Assembly (NCBI GenBank): GCA_021825225.1
Contig: JAKAIH010000059.1
Location: 1-9,995 of the forward strand
DNA from: Pseudomonadota bacterium
GTDB lineage: Bacteria; Pseudomonadota; Gammaproteobacteria; Burkholderiales; SG8-39
Reading direction: 5' to 3'
DNA: 9,995 nucleotides
In this document: positions 5,673 to 9,995 of the stretch, piece by piece
How the letters are laid out: every line of letters starts with the position of its first letter
Numbering within the stretch: position 1 is the first letter of the stretch
The notes under the pieces: generated by a model
Databases searched by the model: none
The model's input: only the letters and a program-made list of their open reading frames with translations
What the model was told of the DNA's origin: nothing
Made by a program: the position numbers and the translations under genes

Positions 5673-7106
5673 TCAGCCCTTGACGCAGGCCTTCGGCCGC
5701 AGCAGCGCGACGCGGCGCGCGAGCCCGGCTCGCTCCGTGGCTTCGGCGACCATATCCACATCCTTGTACGCGCCGGGCGCTTCTTCGGCCGCGCCGCGCA
5801 TGGAGCGCGTGCGGATCAGGATGCCGTTCGTTGCGAGTTCGTGGATCAACTCGCGTCCGTTCCATTTGCGCAGCGCCTGGTGCCGGCTCATCGCGCGTCC
5901 GGCGCCGTGGCTGGCCGAGGCGTAGGCGCCGTTCTGTTCTTCCGCATTGCCGGCGAGGATCCACGAGCCGGTGCCCATGCTCCCGCCGATGATCACCGGC
6001 TGTCCCACTGCGCGATAGCGCTCGGGCAGCGCCGCATGCCCGGGCCCGAAGGCGCGCGTCGCGCCCTTGCGGTGCACGTAGAGCAGGCGCGGCTTGCCCT
6101 CCACCACATGGGTCTCCGCTTTGCAGGTGTTGTGCGACACGTCGTACAGCGTCTCCAGCCGCGCATCGGGGAGCACTGCGCGAAAGGCCGCGCGCGCGAG
6201 ATGGGTGAGGATCTGGCGATTGGCGAGCGCGATATTGATCGCGGCGTTCATCGCGCCCAGGTATTGCTGGCCTTCGGGCGACCTGATCGGCGCGCAGGCG
6301 AGTTCGCGATCCGGCAGGTGCAGGCCGAGCCTGCTTGCGGCCTTGGCCAGCGTGAGCAGGTAATCGGTGCCGACCTGGTGCCCGAGGCCGCGCGAACCGC
6401 AATGGATGGACACCAGTACCTGCCCTTCGGCCAGGCCGTAAGCCGCGGCGGCCTGCGCGTCGTAAATGCGCTCCACCACCTGTATTTCCAGATAGTGGTT
6501 GCCGCTGCCCAGGGTGCCCATTTCGCCGCGCTGGCGCTGTTTCGCCAGGTCGGACACGGCCTTGGGCTCGGCGCCGGCGACGCAACCGCGCTCCTCGATG
6601 TAGTCCAGGTCCGACGCCTCGCCGTAGCCATGGTGCAAGGCCCATTGCGCGCCGCCGCGCATCACCGCATCGAGCTCGGCCGGGGAGAGCTTGAGCTTGC
6701 CTTCCTCGCCTACGCCCGCGGGTATCGACCGAAACAGCTGGTCGGCGAGCCGTTCCAGGCGCGGCGCAATGACCGGCAGGTCGAGGTTGCTGCGCAGGCA
6801 GCGGATGCCGCAGGAAATGTCGAAGCCGACCCCGCCGGCGGAAATGATGCCGCCCGCCTCGGCGTCGAAGGCGGCGACGCCGCCTATGGGAAACCCGTAG
6901 CCCCAGTGCGCATCGGGCATGGTCATGGCTGCGCCGACCAGACCGGGCAGGCGTGCGACATTCGCAATCTGCTCCAGCACCTTGGCGTCCATGCCGCGCA
7001 GCAACTCTGCATTGGCGTACAGGCGCACCGGCGCGCGCTCCTCGCCCGGTAAAGGCGCGAGCGCATAGCACCAGGGGTTGATTTCCTTCAAGCGGGCGAG
7101 GTCCAT
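5673..7106 (-). CDS. rtcB: RNA ligase RtcB (3'-phosphate/5'-hydroxyl ligase)
   Basis: A 477-aa GTP- and Mn-dependent ligase that joins RNA ends bearing 2',3'-cyclic phosphate or 3'-phosphate to 5'-OH ends; in bacteria it serves RNA repair. All catalytic landmarks are present: D96 and C99 in GGVGFDISCG, H204 in GSGNHYLE, H235 in SIHCGSRGLGHQ and H325 in YDVSHNTCKAETH as metal ligands. H400 in SHGAGR is the expected guanylated histidine. HRKGAT (345-350) and GGSMGTGSW (374-382) are also in place, and AYKDVD is near the C-terminus. The length matches archaeal-type RtcB (about 480 aa) rather than the shorter E. coli type (408 aa). GAGGAAG (7122-7116) lies nine bases before the ATG and touches the archease stop codon. 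The two genes are 15 bases apart and surely co-transcribed. No rtcA or rtcR is in the window. Confidence 0.97.
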   Translation of the reverse strand: MDLARLKEINPWCYALAPLPGEERAPVRLYANAELLRGMDAKVLEQIANVARLPGLVGAAMTMPDAHWGYGFPIGGVAAFDAEAGGIISAGGVGFDISCGIRCLRSNLDLPVIAPRLERLADQLFRSIPAGVGEEGKLKLSPAELDAVMRGGAQWALHHGYGEASDLDYIEERGCVAGAEPKAVSDLAKQRQRGEMGTLGSGNHYLEIQVVERIYDAQAAAAYGLAEGQVLVSIHCGSRGLGHQVGTDYLLTLAKAASRLGLHLPDRELACAPIRSPEGQQYLGAMNAAINIALANRQILTHLARAAFRAVLPDARLETLYDVSHNTCKAETHVVEGKPRLLYVHRKGATRAFGPGHAALPERYRAVGQPVIIGGSMGTGSWILAGNAEEQNGAYASASHGAGRAMSRHQALRKWNGRELIHELATNGILIRTRSMRGAAEEAPGAYKDVDMVAEATERAGLARRVALLRPKACVKG

Positions 7107-7121
7107 ACGCGTTGGCTTCCT

Positions 7122-7535
7122 CTATACGTCGACAACACAGCGCGCTTCCCAGACGCCGTCCTGCTGCGTCACGGCGAGAGCGGTGAGCGTCGCGCCTTTG
7201 ACTTCAACGCCGCGCTCCAGGTTTTCGCGCCAGGGCTCGCCTTGCGCCGCGCCGCTCCAGTGGCTGCCGTGGCGGCGCAGCTGGAAGCGGCCGAAGACGA
7301 GGGCGCGGCTCCTCGCCTCGCCCAGCAGCCGGTTGAGCCAGGCGACCAGCGCGAGCTCGATGTCGGCTTCCTCGAATTCGATCGCCATGCTTTGCTGCGG
7401 CCGCACTTCGTCCGTCCTGGTCATCAGCGCGAACACCGCTACCGCCGCATGTTCGAACGCCTGCTCGATGCTGCGACCGCGCCCGACGATGCCCACGTCG
7501 GCGCCGTGTTCGAAATAGGCGTAGGGTTCATGCAT
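7122..7535 (-). CDS. Archease, RtcB activation factor
   Basis: A 137-aa protein of the archease family, which speeds the guanylation step of RtcB and allows multiple turnover. Signatures: YAYFEHGADVGIVGRGRSIE at the N-terminus with the family's H-x-A-D motif, EQAFEHAAVAVFALM, then EEADIELALVAWLNRLLGEA, and at the C-terminal end GVEVKGATLTAL and WEARCVVDV ending in an acidic residue. These acidic positions bind metal in the family. I chose ATG 7535 (MHEPYAYFEHG) because family members begin close to the YxxxxHTAD-like motif. An in-frame ATG at 7556 would add seven residues with no support. The gene immediately precedes rtcB, the usual archease-rtcB pairing. Confidence 0.93.
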   Translation of the reverse strand: MHEPYAYFEHGADVGIVGRGRSIEQAFEHAAVAVFALMTRTDEVRPQQSMAIEFEEADIELALVAWLNRLLGEARSRALVFGRFQLRRHGSHWSGAAQGEPWRENLERGVEVKGATLTALAVTQQDGVWEARCVVDV

Positions 7536-7582
7536 GATGGCGCCCGCTGCAAGCAAGGCTAGCGCGCCGCGCCGAGGGCCGT

Positions 7583-7611
7583 TTGACGATAATCAATACG
7601 GCGCTTATGGC
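7583..7611 (+). promoter_or_regulatory. Possible promoter of the pncA-pncB operon
   Basis: TTGACG (7583-7588, five of six of the -35 consensus) is followed by a 17-base spacer and TATGGC (7606-7611, three of six of the -10 consensus). It sits in the divergent gap between archease and pncA, 61 bases before the pncA ATG. TCGAG-CA-CTCGA at 7631-7642 is a small palindrome in the presumed leader. I saw no clear promoter for the archease-rtcB operon on the other strand. Confidence 0.3.
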
Positions 7612-7672
7612 GCAGCCGGACAATGTTTTCTCGAGCACTCGAATACCCGTTTCCTTCGCGGCGGTGCGCCAC

Positions 7673-8269
7673 ATGAATCCCAGTCTTTCCATTCGTCTGC
7701 AAACCGGGGATGCGCTGATCGCGGTCGACGTGCAGAACGATTTTCTTCCCGGCGGCAGTCTTGCCGTGCCGCAGGGCGATGCGGTGGTGCCGGCGCTCGG
7801 GCATTATCTTGCGGCATTTGCCGCGTACGCGCTGCCGGTATTCGCCACGCGCGACTGGCATCCGCCTGATCACTGCTCGTTCAAGGCCCAGGGCGGCATC
7901 TGGCCGCCGCATTGCGTTGCCGGCACGTATGGCGCCGAATTCGCGCCCGGCCTCGCACTGCCGCCCACCGCGATCGTCATATCCAAGGCGACGGCGCCCG
8001 GGACGGATTCCTATTCCGGCTTCGGCGGCACCGATCTCGCCGCGCGCCTGCGCGCAGTCCACGCCACACGCCTGTTCATCGGCGGTCTCGCCACCGATTA
8101 TTGCGTGCTCAACACCGTGCGCGACGCGCTCGGCGCGGGCTTCGCGGTGCTGCTGCTTGCCGACGCCATACGTGCGGTCGAGCTCAAAAGCGGGGACGGC
8201 GCGCGCGCGCAGGACGAGATGCAGCGGCTGGGCGCGCGCGCCATATGCTACGAGGACCTCGAGCCGTGA
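7673..8269 (+). CDS. pncA: Nicotinamidase (PncA), isochorismatase fold
   Basis: A 198-aa cytoplasmic amidase that converts nicotinamide to nicotinate plus ammonia, the first step of deamidating NAD salvage. The catalytic triad is visible: D19 in AVDVQNDFLPGGSL, K105 in VISKATAPGTDSYSGF, and nucleophile C144 in GGLATDYCVLNTVRDA. The metal site D61, H63 and H80 is in TRDWHPPDHCSF and WPPHC. The length fits bacterial and archaeal PncA (about 180-215 aa). ATG 7673 gives the normal N-terminus. Upstream in-frame starts at 7583 and 7607 would add residues unlike the family, and the first overlaps the likely -35 box. Its stop overlaps the start of the phosphoribosyltransferase gene (GTGA), so the two pathway steps are translationally coupled. 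Confidence 0.93.
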   Translation: MNPSLSIRLQTGDALIAVDVQNDFLPGGSLAVPQGDAVVPALGHYLAAFAAYALPVFATRDWHPPDHCSFKAQGGIWPPHCVAGTYGAEFAPGLALPPTAIVISKATAPGTDSYSGFGGTDLAARLRAVHATRLFIGGLATDYCVLNTVRDALGAGFAVLLLADAIRAVELKSGDGARAQDEMQRLGARAICYEDLEP

Positions 8270-9606
8270 GCCAGAGGCAAAGCGCACTGCTGACCGACCT
8301 GTACCAGCTCACCATGCTGCAGGCCTATTTCGACGAGGGCATGGCCGAGACGGCGGTGTTCGAGTTTTTCGTGCGCGCGCTGCCGCCCGGGCGCAATTTC
8401 CTCGTCGCCGCTGGGCTGGAGCAGGTGCTCGGCTACCTCGAACAATTCCGCGTGAGCGGGGACGAACTGGACTGGCTGCGCGCGCACGGCGGCTTCAGCG
8501 AACCGTTTCTCGCCGCGCTCGGCGAACTGCGCTTTGGCGGCGACGTGCAGGCGCTGCCGGAGGGCACGGTGTTTTTCGGCAACGAGCCCATCCTGCGCAT
8601 CAGCGCTCCGATTCCGCAGGCGCAGGTGGTGGAGAGCCGGCTGCTGAGCCTGCTGCACTTTTCCACGCTGATCGCCTCCAAGGCCGCGCGCAGCGTGCTC
8701 GCCGCGCCGGGAAAACTGCTGATCGATTTCGGCATGCGCCGCGCGCACGGCGCCGAGGCCGGGCTGCTCGCCGCGCGCGCCGCCTACCTCGCCGGCTTTT
8801 CCGGAACCGCGACGGTGCAGGCCGGCATCGACTACGGCATCCCGGTGTTCGGCACCATGGCGCACTCCTACATCGAGGCGCATGTGGACGAGGTTTCCGC
8901 ATTCAAGGGCTTCGCGCGTTCCTGCCCGGCCAACGTGGTGCTGCTGATCGATACCTACGACACCGAGCGCGCGGCGGAGAAGGTGGTGCGCATTGCGCCC
9001 GAGCTTGCGCGCGAGGGCATACGCGTGCGCGGCGTGCGTCTGGACAGCGGCGATCTCGCGGCGCATGCGCGCGCGGTGCGCGCGATCTTCGACCGCGGCG
9101 GCCTGGCGGAGGCGACCATATTTTCCAGCGGCAATCTCGACGAGTGGAAGGTGCGCGAGCTGCTTGCGGCGGGCGCGCCGATCGACGGCTTCGGCATCGG
9201 CACCGCGCTCGATACTTCGAGCGATGCGCCTTTCCTCGACTGCGCCTACAAGCTGCAGGAGTACGCCGGGACGCCGCGGCGCAAGCATTCGGAGGGCAAG
9301 GCCACCTGGCCGGGGCGCAAGCAGGTGTACCGGCACTTTGCAGCCGACGGCACGCCCGATCACGACGTGGTGGCGCTGGAGGGCGAGGCGCAGCCGGGAA
9401 CGCCGCTATTGCTGCCGGTGATGCGTTCGGGCAGGCGCGTCGCGGCGCCCGAAGCGCTCGCCGGCATGCGCGCGCGCGCGGCTGCCGAATTGTCGCGCCT
9501 GCCGCCGCAGCTCAAGTCGCTGGAGCCGGCGCCTGCACCCTACCGCGTCGAGATCGCGCCGCGTTTGCGCGCGCTGGCGCAGGAGCTCGATTGCATGCCG
9601 CATTGA
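8266..9606 (+). CDS. pncB: Nicotinate phosphoribosyltransferase
   Basis: A 446-aa enzyme that joins nicotinate to PRPP, with ATP hydrolysis, to give nicotinate mononucleotide, the step after PncA. Signatures in order: SALLTDLYQLTMLQAYFDEG (6-25), VRALPPGRNFLVAAGLEQVL (36-55), IDFGMRRAHG (153-162), GTMAHSYIEAH (196-206, with H200 as the expected phosphorylated histidine), LIDTYDTE (227-234), GVRLDSGDL (256-264, phosphoribosyl binding), IFSSGNLDEW (285-294) and DGFGIGTAL (307-315). The GTG at 8266 is the start: it overlaps the pncA stop, GAGG lies about ten bases upstream, and the conserved LLTDLYQLTM motif begins only seven residues in. The first ATG (8314-8316) would cut into it. The length is typical. 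The stop is TGA at 9604-9606. Confidence 0.95.
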   Translation: MSQRQSALLTDLYQLTMLQAYFDEGMAETAVFEFFVRALPPGRNFLVAAGLEQVLGYLEQFRVSGDELDWLRAHGGFSEPFLAALGELRFGGDVQALPEGTVFFGNEPILRISAPIPQAQVVESRLLSLLHFSTLIASKAARSVLAAPGKLLIDFGMRRAHGAEAGLLAARAAYLAGFSGTATVQAGIDYGIPVFGTMAHSYIEAHVDEVSAFKGFARSCPANVVLLIDTYDTERAAEKVVRIAPELAREGIRVRGVRLDSGDLAAHARAVRAIFDRGGLAEATIFSSGNLDEWKVRELLAAGAPIDGFGIGTALDTSSDAPFLDCAYKLQEYAGTPRRKHSEGKATWPGRKQVYRHFAADGTPDHDVVALEGEAQPGTPLLLPVMRSGRRVAAPEALAGMRARAAAELSRLPPQLKSLEPAPAPYRVEIAPRLRALAQELDCMPH

Positions 9607-9639
9607 GGCGGCATCTCGAATGGTGTCCTGTCGCAGCTT

Positions 9640-9671
9640 ACGGCTTGGCGCGGACCAGAAGCCGTCCGCGC
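9640..9671. other. Two interleaved inverted repeats (pseudoknot-like or alternative hairpins)
   Basis: ACGGCTT (9640-9646) pairs with AAGCCGT (9659-9665). GCGCGGAC (9648-9655) pairs with GTCCGCGC (9664-9671). Both are perfect. Their arms alternate and the right arms share two bases, so an RNA could switch between the two hairpins or form a near-pseudoknot. The element starts 33 bases after the pncB stop. Confidence 0.5.
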
Positions 9672-9672
9672 G

Positions 9673-9721
9673 GATCGTCGATTGCGTACGGATAAAAGCG
9701 ATCCGTACGCAATTGACGATC
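9673..9721. other. Strong 21-bp hairpin downstream of pncB
   Basis: The arms 9673-9693 and 9701-9721 (GATCGTCGATTGCGTACGGA inward, mirrored by TCCGTACGCAATTGACGATC) pair along 21 positions. One G-T pair at 9680/9714 would be a G-U wobble in RNA. The loop is only seven bases (AAAAGCG). No U tract follows, so it may be an mRNA 3' stabiliser, a factor-dependent stop or a mobile palindrome rather than a standard terminator. Confidence 0.7.
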
Positions 9722-9763
9722 TCGGATAAAACCCGGCCCTCAGCCGCTCTTGCTTCTATTCAT

Positions 9764-9812
9764 AACCGCGTTTTTGCTACGGATGGTGTTTATCCATGGC
9801 AAAAACGCGGTT
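9764..9812. other. Second long inverted repeat in the pncB-argA gap
   Basis: AACCGCGTTTTTGC (9764-9777) is mirrored perfectly by GCAAAAACGCGGTT (9799-9812), with an inner GGAT/ATCC pair (9781-9784, 9792-9795). A small third hairpin, TCCGAC-GCT-GTCGGA, is at 9845-9859, about 20 bases past the argA stop. Apart from these structures the 273-base gap (9607-9879) shows no gene I can support. Confidence 0.65.
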
Positions 9813-9879
9813 GGCGTGCGCAGCGCGCAGGTTCACCCGTCGCGTCCGACGCTGTCGGAGACGCCGTATCTGGCAGGCT

Positions 9880-9995
9880 CTAGAGTTTCTTCACCAGCAC
9901 TTTGGAACGCCGCTGCCAGTTATAGAGCGATTTCTTCGGCTCGGGCAGCGCGCCGATGGCGGCCTCGGCGAAGCCGCGCTCGATGAACCAGTGCG
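9880..9995 (-). CDS. argA: Amino-acid N-acetyltransferase (N-acetylglutamate synthase), C-terminal end
   Basis: The last 38 codons of a gene that runs in from the right edge. The peptide reads [20 protein letters not shown] and then [17 protein letters not shown], ending in TAG (9882-9880). The W-F-x-x-R-G-F motif and the LYN-x-QR-x-SKV ending are characteristic of the GNAT domain at the end of classical proteobacterial ArgA. ArgA acetylates glutamate with acetyl-CoA to start arginine synthesis. The kinase-like N-terminal domain that binds arginine lies outside the window. It converges with pncB. Confidence 0.88.
   Translation of the reverse strand, partial: HWFIERGFAEAAIGALPEPKKSLYNWQRRSKVLVKKL

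Noticed and set aside
5653..7071. Long open frames overlapping rtcB on both strands
   Set aside because: Composition is Arg/Ala/Gly-rich with no family motifs, while the rtcB frame carries every catalytic residue.
7761..9695. 644-codon plus-strand frame across pncA and pncB
   Set aside because: Arg-rich shadow frame caused by high GC at third positions; the real genes occupy the other two plus-strand frames with full domain matches.
9620..9883. 87-codon open frame in the pncB-argA gap
   Set aside because: It runs through the long inverted repeats, has no ribosome-binding site or recognisable motif, and overlaps the argA stop.

Overview
The window looks like a stretch of chromosome from a high-GC proteobacterium, most likely a betaproteobacterium. 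The basis is the strong G/C bias at third codon positions in the core genes and the ArgA C-terminus at the right edge, which is of the classical proteobacterial type. The genus cannot be read from the sequence. Two small frameshifts in GC-rich runs could be real decay or draft-assembly errors.

Left part (1-3000): the 3' part of a 2-keto-4-pentenoate hydratase-type gene with one frameshift. Next is a decayed, internally deleted restriction-modification gene (776-1475). It keeps the N-terminal nuclease-like part and the extreme C-terminus of a large type IIG-like enzyme, with the methyltransferase core missing. It lies between two oppositely oriented copies of a 19-bp repeat. An ORF6N-domain gene follows, then a minus-strand higB-higA toxin-antitoxin operon whose promoter carries a perfect 21-nt palindrome. 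This is a small defence/phage-type accessory segment with lower GC than its surroundings.

Middle (3000-5670): an MFS transporter, an intrinsic-terminator-like hairpin, then two translationally coupled genes. One is an unrecognised soluble protein of 132 aa. The other is a six-helix membrane protein resembling the DsbD/CcdA transmembrane family, with only one of the two expected helix cysteines.

Right part (5670-9995): a minus-strand operon of archease followed by rtcB (RNA ligase and its activation factor) diverges from a plus-strand operon of pncA and nicotinate phosphoribosyltransferase. The latter pair turns nicotinamide into nicotinate mononucleotide for NAD salvage. The 273-bp gap before the convergent argA end holds no convincing gene but is packed with strong inverted repeats, including two interleaved ones.

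A short dispersed repeat (consensus CGTCCCTATTGGCTTTC, usually preceded by AAACC) occurs three times almost perfectly and once in degenerate form. All copies are intergenic. I see no rRNA, tRNA, CRISPR array or transposase. No complete undescribed system is evident. The best candidates for something new are the dispersed repeat, the structured 9640-9860 gap, and the unknown-protein/membrane-protein pair.
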